Made by a program: the position numbers and the translations under genes. Below are positions 1 through 8,466 of a stretch of 64,000 nucleotides of DNA, in pieces (position 1 is the stretch's first letter; every line of letters begins with the position of its first letter). The stretch spans positions 3,286,001-3,350,000 of the forward strand of contig CAVUHL010000003.1 of assembly GCA_963741305.1 (NCBI GenBank). The letters run 5' to 3'. The notes beneath the pieces were generated by a model. It did not search any database and was not told where the DNA came from. It saw only the letters and a program-made list of their open reading frames with translations. Source of the DNA: DATMER01 sp963741305. Its GTDB lineage: Bacteria; Acidobacteriota; Thermoanaerobaculia; Multivoradales; UBA5704.

Positions 1-1
1 G

Positions 2-1318
2 CTCGCCGCGATCCATCCGGCGCTCGTGCTGCTCGCCGTCTTCGCGCTGCCCACCGTGCTCACCTCGACCTGGCGGCCTGCGGTGGAGCGCGGCGCGCAG
101 GAGAGCGGAGCCCCGGCGAGCCGGCTCGCGCGCCATCTCTTCGCCCTGGCCACCACCGCCGCACCCGGCAAGGAGGTGCGAGTCACCGGGATCGGCGGGC
201 GGCTCGCCAACGAGCGCCGGGAGGCCTGGGAGCGCTGGTATGGGCCGGTTGCCGGCGCCCGCTGGGGCTCGGCCGCGTGGCATGCGCTCGCCTGGACCGT
301 GTTCGGAAGCGCCTGGGCCGGCGCGGTGGCCTTCGTCTCGGCGGGGCTCCGAGCCCCTGCGGCCGACGTGCTGCTCGTCCTCGCGGCCGGCGCGCGCCTG
401 TCCGCGTACATCGGCGCCACGGTCAGCGAGATCGGCTTCCTGCGGGGCATATGGATGGATGGCTCGCGGCGCCTCGCATGGCTGGAGGATTACGCGGCAT
501 CCCTGGTCGTGAATGCGGACCTGCCCGTGCCGCGGCAACTGCGGCAGGGGATCCGTTTCGATCACATTTCTTTCGCCTACCCCGGCACCGAGCGTCTCGT
601 GCTGGAGGACGTGACGCTCGAGCTGCCCGCGGGCACCGTCGTCGCGATCGTGGGAGAGAACGGCGCCGGCAAGACCACGCTCGTCAAACTGCTCGCCAAG
701 CTCTACGAGCCCACGTCGGGCGTGATCCTCGTGGACGGACAGCCGCTGGCACGCATGCGCGCCGACGAGTGGTGCGAGCGCCTCGCCGGCGCTTTCCAGG
801 ACTTCTTCCGCTTCGAGCTCCCGGCGCGTCAATCCATCGGCCTCGGGGACGTTCCCCGGATGGGCGAGGAGCCGGCCGTCGTCCGCGCCGTGGAGCGCGC
901 GGGGGCGGGCGACGTGGTCGCGCGGTGGCCGGCCGGGCTCGACACGCAGCTCGGCCCCACCTGGCCCGGCGGCGTGGACGTGTCCTTCGGCCAGTGGCAG
1001 AAGCTCGCGCTGGCCCGCGGCTTCATGCGCGACCATCCGCTCCTTCTCGTGCTCGACGAACCCACGGCCGCGCTCGACGCGGAGACCGAGCACGCGCTCT
1101 TCGAGCGCTGGGCCGCCTCCGCGCATCGGGATGTCACCGCCGCCGACGGGCGCATCACGGTCCTCGTCTCCCACCGCTTCAGCACGGTCCGCATGGCCGA
1201 TCTCATCGTCGTGCTCGACGGCGCACGCGTCGCCGAGGTCGGCACGCATGAAGATCTCCTCGCCAAAGGCGGGCAGTACGCCGAGCTGTATGGGATTCAG
1301 GCGGCGGCGTACCGGTGA
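2..1318 (+). CDS. ABC transporter, fused permease and ATPase, 5' end outside window
   Basis: This is the C-terminal part of an exporter-type ABC half-transporter. The frame is open to the left edge, so the true start lies outside; the first visible start codon is a GTG at 26. Numbered from that GTG, membrane segments lie near residues 1-13, 84-108 and 112-131. The ATPase domain begins near 175, with Walker A GENGAGKTT at 210-218, Walker B LLVLDEPTAALD and H-loop VSHRFST. The signature is VSFGQWQKLALARGF, a departure from LSGGQ that recalls peptide and lantibiotic exporters. The substrate cannot be told from this fragment. The gene is followed by a repeat array rather than another gene. Confidence 0.85.
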   Translation, partial: LAAIHPALVLLAVFALPTVLTSTWRPAVERGAQESGAPASRLARHLFALATTAAPGKEVRVTGIGGRLANERREAWERWYGPVAGARWGSAAWHALAWTVFGSAWAGAVAFVSAGLRAPAADVLLVLAAGARLSAYIGATVSEIGFLRGIWMDGSRRLAWLEDYAASLVVNADLPVPRQLRQGIRFDHISFAYPGTERLVLEDVTLELPAGTVVAIVGENGAGKTTLVKLLAKLYEPTSGVILVDGQPLARMRADEWCERLAGAFQDFFRFELPARQSIGLGDVPRMGEEPAVVRAVERAGAGDVVARWPAGLDTQLGPTWPGGVDVSFGQWQKLALARGFMRDHPLLLVLDEPTAALDAETEHALFERWAASAHRDVTAADGRITVLVSHRFSTVRMADLIVVLDGARVAEVGTHEDLLAKGGQYAELYGIQAAAYR

Positions 1319-1339
1319 GCGAATCCACGGCCATGCTCG

Positions 1340-2000
1340 GTGCCTTCGTCGTCGCAAAGAGCGTCTTCTTCGCTGCACACAACGCTTGCTGCCCTTCAGC
1401 GAAGCACTACCTCGGCTCCAGGCACACGAAGATCCTGTCGCTCCAGGCGATCCGAGGCTCGCTGATACCTATCCTTGTCGCAAGGATCTCCTTCTCTGCG
1501 CCAAATAGACCTATCCGCGTCTCATATCTCGCGCGAAGTGTCACAGAGATACCTGTCTTTGTCGCAATGAAACCAATCCCCGCTGCACAGCAGCCTTGTC
1601 ACGAGAGATCTCCTCTATAAACCGTGACAATGCTCCGCTGAATGACGCCACTGGATCGAAGAGATGCGACAAATTGGGCGAGAGAAGAGTCCGGAAGTCT
1701 CTCTATTGCGACATACAGTGCCGAACGAGAGACAATGATGGGAAGTGGTGCGACAGGAGATCGGCGAGATGCTTCATGTCTCTCAGTTGTGGCGACAAGG
1801 AAAGATGGCGCGTTGGAGTTTCTTTTGATCGATGCGACACCATGCCCCTCCCTGAACCGGGGAAGACGAGCCCGACAGGATTTTACTGAGGGAAAGGCGC
1901 AATCCCTCGGTTCTGTGCGACATGTTGCGCGCTTGGCGAGCCGCGGAGAGGGAGTTGTGCGACAGATGAGAAGATCTCTGCGACAATTTATGTCCCAACC
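1340..2000. repeat. Intergenic array A1, 21/42-bp phased repeat in two opposed arms
   Basis: The 708 bases between two convergent genes hold no convincing gene. The right arm repeats GCGACA (or GTGACA) beginning at 1624, 1666, 1708, 1750, 1792 and 1834, exactly 42 bp apart, and again at 1917, 1959 and 1980. A GAGACA sits at the 21-bp half step (1729). The left arm carries the reverse complement TGTCGC or TGTCAC at 1436, 1476, 1539, 1560 and 1598, with gaps of 40, 63, 21 and 38. The arms meet near 1613, where TTGTCAC (1597-1603) faces GTGACAA (1624-1630). Spacers are GAGA/TCTC-rich. Reading frames stay open across the array because 21 is a multiple of three. Confidence 0.8.
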
Positions 2001-2026
2001 GTGGGTCAGGAGGATCTCCCTCCCAG

Positions 2027-4756
2027 TCAAGCGGGTCCGTCGAGCTTGACCGTCCCCGCCGCCCCGTCCATCGTCACCACCTGTCCGGTCTGGAGGGCCG
2101 AGGTGAGCCCGAGGATGCCCACGATCGTGGGGATGCCCATCTCCCGCGCGACGATCGCCGAGTGGGAGAGGATGCTGCCTCTCTCGATCAGGAGCCCGGA
2201 AACCGAGGGATAGAGCGGCACCCAGCCGGGATCGGTGCGCTCGGCCACCAGGATCTCTCCTTCCAGGCGGGCGTCTTCGGAGGGGGTGCGGATCACCTTG
2301 ACAGGCTTCGTCACCACCCCCGGCGAGCAGCCGATGCCACGGAGGAGGCCGTCTTCGCTCACGATCACCGGACGCGGACGGCCTTGGAAACGGTTGCGGT
2401 GGTACGGGAGGCCAAAGGTTTCGAAACGGTCGGCGGGCATGCGGTCGGCTTCACGGCGGTAGGCGTCGAACTCCTCACGGCGAAGGGCGACGAGGGCCTT
2501 GAGGTTGATCGTAACGGCGCGGCCCCGGGTGTAGTCCCAGACCTCGTCCAAGGTCAAATAGAAAATATCCTGGGGTGCGTCGAGGATGCCTTCCTCCGTG
2601 AAGTGCTCCCCTACCGCCCTGAGGATCTCGCGGAGCACGCCGTAGATGCGGGTGCGTGCGAAGCGCATGTTTTCGCGGTTCTTCACTCCCAGGCGGGCGT
2701 TGTTGAGGACGCGGCGGAAGATGGCGGCGCGGGGGAGGAGGCCGCCCTTCTTGCGGATGGCTTCGAAGGCGCGGGCCTCGGCCTCTCTCCGGATGCGCTG
2801 CTCGCGCTCTCCGATCACCGAGAGGTCCAGGGCAGAGGGATCGCCCGTGATGTAGTTGCGGAGAATTTGATAGACGAAGGCGGGACGGTCCTTGACCGAG
2901 GGCTCTTCCAGCTTCAGCTCGTTGACGCCGCGGAAGCCATAAAGGTCCAGATAGCGGCGGATCTCCGCTCCGAATTCCGGGAAACGCGCGGGGACTTCGG
3001 GGACCAGATCTTCGGGCGAGCGCTCCAGGAGGAGCTGCCGCAGCTCGGGCATCTCCCTCGCCTGGGCGGCGAGCCGGAGGAGCATGCGCGTGGGCTCGGT
3101 GCTCTCGATGCCGCCCTCCCCCACGATCAGGTCGTTCTGGAGCGAGCCCGCTTCGTCTCCGCACCAGTTGGCGCAGAGCTTCTTGAGGGTGCCGTAGAAG
3201 ACCATCACGAAGAAGTCGTTGATGATCGGTGCCTTCCATTGCCAGAGGAGCTTCTCCTCCATCTCGCGGTAGAGGGCGCCCAGCTCGTGCGGGGCCATGG
3301 TGCGGAAGTCGAGGGCGGACCAGCGCTCGTAATGCTCGCGGAAGTGCGCCTGGAAATCGCTCACGATCGTGCGGATGCGCAGGAAGTTGAGCGTCGAGCG
3401 GCCTACCAGCCGGAGCAGCGCCGGCAGCTCGCGGGTGTAGCGCTGGACTCCGGTGATCGGAGCGGGTTCTTCTTGAAGACCCTCGCGGACGCCCATCATG
3501 GATTCCATGAAGGCCTTGTTGTAGTTGAAGCCCGGGAAGAGGCGTACGAGGCGGTACCAGTTGAAAAGGTTGTAATAGACCTGTCCGCGGAACAGGCCGA
3601 GCATGTTGTCGAAGACGTCGCGGTTGGCTCGCACGGTTGAGGCGTCGATGCCCATGACCTCCGCGAAGCAGTGATAGACGATCGAGTACGCCCGGCGGAT
3701 GAAGCTGAAGGTCATGGGCGAGGTGACGCCCGAATAGCTTTCGATGATGTTGGAGTTGTCCCAGAGCAGGCGGTGGCCCGCGGCAGGGCCCAACTCTTCC
3801 ACTGTTGTCACCGGCCTTGCCTGGAGCAGGAAAAGCTTGCCGGTACGGTCCACGGCGAACTCGATGTCCTGCGGCCGGCGGAAGCGGCGCTCCAGGTCGA
3901 GCCCGGCCGTTACCAGCTCTTTCACCTGTTCGGGCGTAAGGCTTGGAACCTCTCGCATCTCGGGAGGGACTTCAGTCCGCAGCAGCCCGCCGCCCGCTGC
4001 CTCGTTCAGGATCATGCGCTCGCTTTTGACGGCGATCTGCTCGCGGATTTCGAGGGTCTCCTTATCCACGGTGAACGTGTCGGCATCGAGGCCGACGCTC
4101 ACCAGCCCTTCGCCCGCTCCCCAGAGCGAAGAGACGACGGCTTCGTAGACGTTGCCATCGTTGGGGTTCGCGGTAAAGAGCACGCCGGCCGCATGGGCAT
4201 CCACCATGCGCTGGACGACGACCGCCACGGCGATGTTGTCGAGAGAGATACCCTTGGCGCGCCGGTAGGCGAGCGCCCGCTCGTTGTAGGCCGAGGCCCA
4301 GACGCGGCGGATGGCATCGAAGAGATTTTCCCAACCCTTTATGTAAAGGAAGCTGTCGTGGAGACCGGCGAAGGACTCGCCCGCGGCATCCTCCCCCGCT
4401 GCCGAGGAGCGGACGGCCACATAGGCGTCGTCAGGGATGCGGAGGGCGTGTGCACGCTCCACCTCCCGTTCCAGCTCGGGCGGGATGGGAACGTTTGCGA
4501 TCCCGGGACCCTGGATCCCCTTGACCACTTCGTGGAAAGCGCGGGTGGTGATTGCGTACCAGGGCGGGACCGAAAGCCCCAGGGCTTCGAGGCGCGCCAG
4601 GTTGGCGGCCTTGCCTCCCAGGATTAGAGGATTTGACAAGGCTTCGTTGGGGTCGGTGATGACGAGAGGGGGGCCCTCACCCCCCGGCCCCCTCTCCCGG
4701 TCCACCCAAGCACGCCCTCCCCGGGAGAGGGGGAGACTTGCGTCGAAGTTTGTCAT
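2027..4756 (-). CDS. PEP synthase / rifampin phosphotransferase-like enzyme
   Basis: A 909-residue protein of the PEP-utilising family. An N-terminal ATP-grasp domain (about 40-390, starting NPLILGGKAANLARL) is followed by a long middle region and a C-terminal swivelling phosphohistidine domain with His865 in SILSHSAIVAREMGIP. Size and order resemble rifampin phosphotransferase more than housekeeping PpsA, which carries a PEP-binding barrel at its C-terminus; I see none here. The expected chemistry is phosphoryl transfer from ATP through His865 to a small-molecule acceptor, which is unknown. The ATG overlaps the stop of the UbiA-like gene (ATGA). Residues about 9-30 are encoded by a REP-like palindrome, so the N-terminus is probably extended by repeat DNA. 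Confidence 0.8.
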   Translation of the reverse strand: MTNFDASLPLSRGGRAWVDRERGPGGEGPPLVITDPNEALSNPLILGGKAANLARLEALGLSVPPWYAITTRAFHEVVKGIQGPGIANVPIPPELEREVERAHALRIPDDAYVAVRSSAAGEDAAGESFAGLHDSFLYIKGWENLFDAIRRVWASAYNERALAYRRAKGISLDNIAVAVVVQRMVDAHAAGVLFTANPNDGNVYEAVVSSLWGAGEGLVSVGLDADTFTVDKETLEIREQIAVKSERMILNEAAGGGLLRTEVPPEMREVPSLTPEQVKELVTAGLDLERRFRRPQDIEFAVDRTGKLFLLQARPVTTVEELGPAAGHRLLWDNSNIIESYSGVTSPMTFSFIRRAYSIVYHCFAEVMGIDASTVRANRDVFDNMLGLFRGQVYYNLFNWYRLVRLFPGFNYNKAFMESMMGVREGLQEEPAPITGVQRYTRELPALLRLVGRSTLNFLRIRTIVSDFQAHFREHYERWSALDFRTMAPHELGALYREMEEKLLWQWKAPIINDFFVMVFYGTLKKLCANWCGDEAGSLQNDLIVGEGGIESTEPTRMLLRLAAQAREMPELRQLLLERSPEDLVPEVPARFPEFGAEIRRYLDLYGFRGVNELKLEEPSVKDRPAFVYQILRNYITGDPSALDLSVIGEREQRIRREAEARAFEAIRKKGGLLPRAAIFRRVLNNARLGVKNRENMRFARTRIYGVLREILRAVGEHFTEEGILDAPQDIFYLTLDEVWDYTRGRAVTINLKALVALRREEFDAYRREADRMPADRFETFGLPYHRNRFQGRPRPVIVSEDGLLRGIGCSPGVVTKPVKVIRTPSEDARLEGEILVAERTDPGWVPLYPSVSGLLIERGSILSHSAIVAREMGIPTIVGILGLTSALQTGQVVTMDGAAGTVKLDGPA
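4678..4740. repeat. REP-like palindrome inside the 5' end of a CDS
   Basis: A divergent copy of the element found at 5694-5747 and 5837-5891. It has the same order: CCCTCACCC, then CCCTCTCCCGG, a variable centre, and CCGGGAGAGGGGG. The two outer blocks can pair. It lies within codons about 6-30 of the PEP-synthase-like gene and is read through in frame. Confidence 0.75.
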
Positions 4757-5724
4757 TGGAGGGCGACTCCGAATTTGCGGGCTATCTCGACGGCTAGGAT
4801 GAGATCGAAGGCGATGATGTACATGCCGGCGTAGGTTTCCATTCTCTTGGCGGTCTTGCGGTTGGTTTGGCGGCGGTATTGGAAGAAGCCGGTCAGGGAG
4901 ACTAGGAAGAGCAGGACCAGGGCGGCGTAGAACCAGGGCGAGAGGCCCAGGTGCCAGCCCACGAGGGAGACTAGCCCGGTATCGATCACACGGATCAGGA
5001 GGACTACATAGGCGGCTCCGTAGGTGCCGAAGATGCGGGTGTAGGTCTCCACTCCTTCGATCTCGTCCTCTGGCGCGCGGATCTTGCGCGAGACTTCCCA
5101 ATTGAAAGTTACGAAGAAGCCCACCCAGGCGTACATCCAATACCAGGGCGGCGCCTCCCACGGCCAGCGGCCGGTCGCGAAGCTGAAGACCAGCAGCGAG
5201 AGCAGCGGCATGATCAGCATGTGGCTCGTGGCATAGATCAGGAAATGTTTCTTGAGCCAGTCCCGGACGAAGAACTCCTTGAGCATCAGCAGCGAGAAGA
5301 GGAACGCCATGGCCCAGGCTGCCAGGGTGGCAGGTCCACGCCAGGCGGATAGCGCAATTTCCAGGGCAATGGCGATCCCGCCCAGGATCTTGAGATCGCA
5401 CAGGGTGATGACGCCGCTCTGCAGGATTCGATGGGGATAGTGCCGGAGATCCTCGGCGTAATCCTTGTGCTCGTCGAACACACGCAGGTGGAAGAAGAAA
5501 AGGAACAGCGTCAAGCCCCCGAGCAGCGAGGTGATGTCATAGTGCATCGGGCGGCCGGGCTCGGTGAGCGTGCGGGCGAGGAACTGGCTCGATGAGTAGT
5601 ACGCGAAGATCAGCACCCCGTGGCTGAGCACGGGGAATCGCTCCGCGAGGTAGGCGGAGAGCCTTCGGGGGAAGGGGGCGGCGGGGGTTAAAGCCCTCAC
5701 CCCCGGCCCCTCTCCCGGCCGCAC
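4753..5724 (-). CDS. UbiA-like prenyltransferase family membrane protein
   Basis: About 323 residues with eight or nine hydrophobic segments. The first acidic motif is RVFDEHKDYAEDLRHYP (81-97), the second KIRAPEDEIEGVETY (214-228). These match the two Mg-diphosphate-binding Asp motifs of the UbiA superfamily, which moves prenyl groups from prenyl diphosphates to aromatic or other acceptors in the membrane. The acceptor is unknown. The start is uncertain: GTG 5724 and GTG 5700 both lie within REP-like repeat DNA, and the conserved protein seems to begin near RLSAYLAERFP, about residue 21. It sits between the acyl-adenylating enzyme and the PEP-synthase-like gene, whose ATG overlaps its TGA. 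Confidence 0.75.
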   Translation of the reverse strand: MRPGEGPGVRALTPAAPFPRRLSAYLAERFPVLSHGVLIFAYYSSSQFLARTLTEPGRPMHYDITSLLGGLTLFLFFFHLRVFDEHKDYAEDLRHYPHRILQSGVITLCDLKILGGIAIALEIALSAWRGPATLAAWAMAFLFSLLMLKEFFVRDWLKKHFLIYATSHMLIMPLLSLLVFSFATGRWPWEAPPWYWMYAWVGFFVTFNWEVSRKIRAPEDEIEGVETYTRIFGTYGAAYVVLLIRVIDTGLVSLVGWHLGLSPWFYAALVLLFLVSLTGFFQYRRQTNRKTAKRMETYAGMYIIAFDLILAVEIARKFGVALQ

Positions 5725-5747
5725 GCCCGGACCCCCGGGAGAGGGGA
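5694..5747. repeat. REP-like palindrome, copy 1 of an inverted pair
   Basis: A G/C-rich element running CCCTCACCCCC, CCCCTCTCCCGG, a short centre GCACGC, and CCGGGAGAGGGG. It can fold on itself. Its reverse complement is repeated almost perfectly at 5837-5891, with one mismatch that I can find. Confidence 0.85.
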
Positions 5748-5836
5748 GGCCTCTAGATCCAACTTCATATCCATCTGCGGCTTATCCGGAGTAGAAGCTT
5801 CGAGCCAAGTACGGCGATAATGGTCGATCTTGCGCT

Positions 5837-5891
5837 CCCCCCTCTCCCGGGGGTCCGGGCGTGCGGCCGGGAGAGGGGCTGGGGGTGAGGG
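5837..5891. repeat. REP-like palindrome, copy 2 of an inverted pair
   Basis: The reverse complement of 5694-5747. The two copies flank about 89 bp of unrelated sequence, the arrangement of a REP doublet (REPIN) that could fold into one long hairpin. It begins three bases past the stop codon of the acyl-adenylating gene. A 66-codon frame (5897 to 5697) crosses the doublet, but it consists of repeat DNA and I do not call it a gene. Confidence 0.85.
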
Positions 5892-5893
5892 CT

Positions 5894-7396
5894 TCATAGC
5901 CGCTCCTTCAACCGCCCGTAATCGATCTTGCTGTTGTGCCGGGGATCGACCGGCAACGGCTTGCGGGTGAGCCGGATCTCATCCACGGCCTGCCCCGCCG
6001 TGGCGAGCCGGGCATGGATATCGTTCTTCAGCTCCTCCCCCGCTTCCGTCTCGATCAACAGGACCACCCGCTCCTCCAGCCCCATGGCCGCAGCCCTCCG
6101 GATTCGGGGATCTCCTCCCTGGGCTGCCTGCTCGACGAGCTGCGGATGAACGAGATCGCCTCCGCGGCGGATCGTTGAATGGACTCGCCCGGCGATCCAG
6201 AAGCGGCCCTGGCTGTCGAAATAGCCGGTGTCGCCCATTCGGTGCCAGATGGTGCCGTCCGCTTCAGTGATCTTGTTCTCCTTCACGGCCTTGGGATTGC
6301 GGTAGTAGTCGCGGCAGACGTGGTCCCCCGTCACCACGAGCTCGCCGATCTCCCCCTGCGGCAGCTCGCGGACTTGCTCGTCGCCGATGCGGATCACCTT
6401 GGCGCGGATGCGCTCGATGGGCTTCCCGGCGCAGAAGCCCGGGCCTTTCAACTCCAGGCGCTCTTCGGCTGAGAGATGGGCCACGGGCTCGGCTTCGGTG
6501 GAGCCGTAGGCCACGAGGATCTCGGTGCCTGGGAAGGCACGGCGCCAGGCCATGAGCTGCGCATCGGAGACCGGGGCTCCTCCGGTGAGGATGCGCCGGA
6601 GGCCAGGGCTTTTTCCTGTGGCAGCGAGACGGTCGAAGAACGGGGGCGAGGCCGTGCACGTCGTCACTCCGTGCTCGCTCATCTGGCGGAGGATCGCGGC
6701 GGCATCGACCTGGTCCACCCGGCGGAAGTCCATGGTTGGCACGACCGAGGGCACTCCAACTGCCAGGTTGTTCAGCGCGAAGACGGGGAACATGGGCATG
6801 TCCACGTCTCCCTCCTTGGCGGGAAACTCGGCGGCGAGGGCCCGGTGCTGCGCCAGAAGGAAACGATGGGTACGGTTCGCTCCCTTGGGCTCGCCGCTCG
6901 ATCCGCTGGTGAAGGTAATCAGCGCCGGATCGTCCGGCTGCGAGGGGTGGACTGCGCCGTCTCCCACGGAAGCTTCGATCTCGGAGAGGGTGCGGCGGGC
7001 GGGGATGGGGCCGAGGCGCTTGCCCGTTGTCACGGTAATCGGAAACCTACCTGAAAGCAGGCGAAGCACGTGGCTTCTGGGGATGCCCAGCCAAGCCCGC
7101 GGTTCCGCGAATGCCGCGAAGGATGCAATCTGCTTCCAGCCAATCCAGGGGTCTACGAACACCGCGATAGCTCCGAGATCGAGCAGCGCCAGCATGGCGA
7201 CGTAAAGGTCGATCGACATGGGGATCATGACGATCGCCCGGTCCCCCGGCTGCAATCCCTCCCTTTGAAGGCCGGCCGACGCCCGGTCGATGCGCTCGCG
7301 CAGGGCGGAAAACGTGATCGATTCCCTGCCCAGGATCAGAGCCGGGCGGTCCGGGTGGCGCCTAGCCACGCCGGTGAGGATGGAGAGGACGTTCAT
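5894..7396 (-). CDS. OleC-like AMP-forming acyl-adenylating enzyme
   Basis: A 500-residue ANL-superfamily enzyme. It shows the P-loop TFTSGSSGEPKG, the GGAPV stretch, the A5 motif YGSTEAEPVA and the hinge-side MGDTGYFDSQGRFWIAGR. The stretch FVDPWIGWKQ followed by AFAEPRAWLGIPRSH resembles OleC, the beta-lactone synthetase of long-chain olefin synthesis, and related fatty acyl ligases. No oleA, oleB or oleD lies nearby, so an olefin pathway is not implied. The chosen ATG at 7396 overlaps the stop of the GNAT gene (ATGA). A longer upstream frame overlaps that gene and is unlikely. The C-terminal GRVHSTIRRGG keeps a basic region but lacks the usual Lys-rich A10 end; NSKIDYGRLKERL closes the protein. 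Confidence 0.8.
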   Translation of the reverse strand: MNVLSILTGVARRHPDRPALILGRESITFSALRERIDRASAGLQREGLQPGDRAIVMIPMSIDLYVAMLALLDLGAIAVFVDPWIGWKQIASFAAFAEPRAWLGIPRSHVLRLLSGRFPITVTTGKRLGPIPARRTLSEIEASVGDGAVHPSQPDDPALITFTSGSSGEPKGANRTHRFLLAQHRALAAEFPAKEGDVDMPMFPVFALNNLAVGVPSVVPTMDFRRVDQVDAAAILRQMSEHGVTTCTASPPFFDRLAATGKSPGLRRILTGGAPVSDAQLMAWRRAFPGTEILVAYGSTEAEPVAHLSAEERLELKGPGFCAGKPIERIRAKVIRIGDEQVRELPQGEIGELVVTGDHVCRDYYRNPKAVKENKITEADGTIWHRMGDTGYFDSQGRFWIAGRVHSTIRRGGDLVHPQLVEQAAQGGDPRIRRAAAMGLEERVVLLIETEAGEELKNDIHARLATAGQAVDEIRLTRKPLPVDPRHNSKIDYGRLKERL

Positions 7397-8460
7397 GCGA
7401 GCCGGTACAGATGATAGTTCCGCATCACCCGCCCCGTGCCGCCGTCCATCTCGCCCGAGGGGTTGCCTTCGCGGAACAGGCAATGGTTGGCGAAGCGGTA
7501 GCCTTTCTCGCGCGCGATCCGGTGCCCCTGGCCCATGAGGGCGGCTCCCAGGCCAGCTCGGCGGTGCTCGGGCAGGACGCCGACGGTCTTCATGTTCACC
7601 GCGTCGGCCTCGTTGCGATGAAGGAAGAAGCGCAGCAGCGCGAAGGGGTTCCGCCGGCCGCGCATCGCGGCCACGGCGCGGAATCGGTCGGGGAAGGCGA
7701 AGAGGAAGCCCACGTCCTCTCCGGCTGGGGATTGTGCGAACCAGACGAGGTCGGGATCGAGCAGGCTGCGTGCTCCGGCATAGAGGGCGAAGAATTCCTC
7801 CTCGGGGATGTCCGTGTAGAGGAAGTTGCGGGCGAAGATGCGGACCGAGATCGAGTAGATCGTCCTCAGCTCCTCGCGGAATCTGGTCGGATCAAGCCGG
7901 CGCAGCCGGTATCCCGCGGCGAGCGCCGCTTGCCGCTTGGGCTCCAGGAAGTCTGCCACGAGCCCGGCCTCCACCCGCTTGGAAAGATAGCGCTCCAGCA
8001 CCGTGAAGCCGTGCGACTCCCAGAGCTCCGGATAGTACGGCGGGTTCCAGGGCTCCAGCAGGAAGGGCGGATCGTCCCAGGGGCCGGCGTTCAGCCGGTG
8101 CTTGTGCCAGGTGTCGCCGTCCATCGGGCCAATGATCGCGCCGGCCCCGGTCTCCCGCAACCAGGCGATGGAGACTTCGAAGAGCCGTGACACCGCTGCC
8201 TCGCTCCCGGGCAGGGCCTCGAAGAGGCCGAGCATTCCGAAGGGGAGGCCGTTCTCGTCCCTGAGCGTGGGCGAGCGGCGGGCCACGATCCTTGCCGAGG
8301 GGCGGCCACCTTCGAGCGCCACCCAGGCTCTCTGGGCTCCGGCGAATTCTTGACGAAACAGGCTGGCGAGCACGTCCTTGCGACGGTAGACCTCCGACGG
8401 AAGGCCGAGGAAGGCCTCCAGGTTGCGGTCGGCGGTGATCTCAAGCAGATTGACCGGCAC
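7393..8460 (-). CDS. GNAT-fold acyltransferase
   Basis: 355 residues. The C-terminal half has the acetyl-CoA loop pattern VGVLPEHRRAGLGAALM (motif A of GNAT enzymes) near residues 290-306. The N-terminal half has GPMDGDTWHKHRL and a Pro/Trp/Tyr-rich stretch, which suggests a second, degenerate GNAT fold. It probably transfers an acyl group to an amine or hydroxyl; donor and acceptor are unknown. It is co-transcribed with the adenylating enzyme through an ATGA overlap, so it may use the product of that enzyme or modify its substrate. Six bases separate it from the upstream unknown gene. Confidence 0.7.
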   Translation of the reverse strand: MPVNLLEITADRNLEAFLGLPSEVYRRKDVLASLFRQEFAGAQRAWVALEGGRPSARIVARRSPTLRDENGLPFGMLGLFEALPGSEAAVSRLFEVSIAWLRETGAGAIIGPMDGDTWHKHRLNAGPWDDPPFLLEPWNPPYYPELWESHGFTVLERYLSKRVEAGLVADFLEPKRQAALAAGYRLRRLDPTRFREELRTIYSISVRIFARNFLYTDIPEEEFFALYAGARSLLDPDLVWFAQSPAGEDVGFLFAFPDRFRAVAAMRGRRNPFALLRFFLHRNEADAVNMKTVGVLPEHRRAGLGAALMGQGHRIAREKGYRFANHCLFREGNPSGEMDGGTGRVMRNYHLYRLA

Positions 8461-8466
8461 GCGCCT

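Noticed and set aside
2..1318. A lanthipeptide export locus, from the ABC signature QWQKLALARGF
   Set aside because: No precursor, LanB/C/M or leader peptidase gene is visible; upstream sequence is not available.
1596..2049. Several open frames of 70-140 codons on both strands across array A1
   Set aside because: The 21-bp period is a multiple of three, so stops are avoided in all frames that lack one in a single unit. The translations are low in family-like pattern and change with each unit.
4757..5401. A 215-codon upstream extension of the PEP-synthase-like gene
   Set aside because: It overlaps the UbiA-like gene in another frame, and the ATGA junction gives a better start.
5697..5897. 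A 66-codon frame coupled by ATGA to the adenylating gene
   Set aside because: It is mostly the two REP copies plus the 89 bp between them, with no protein-like pattern.
5894..7396. An olefin (OleABCD) cluster
   Set aside because: Only the OleC-like gene is present; no thiolase, hydrolase or reductase partners lie nearby.
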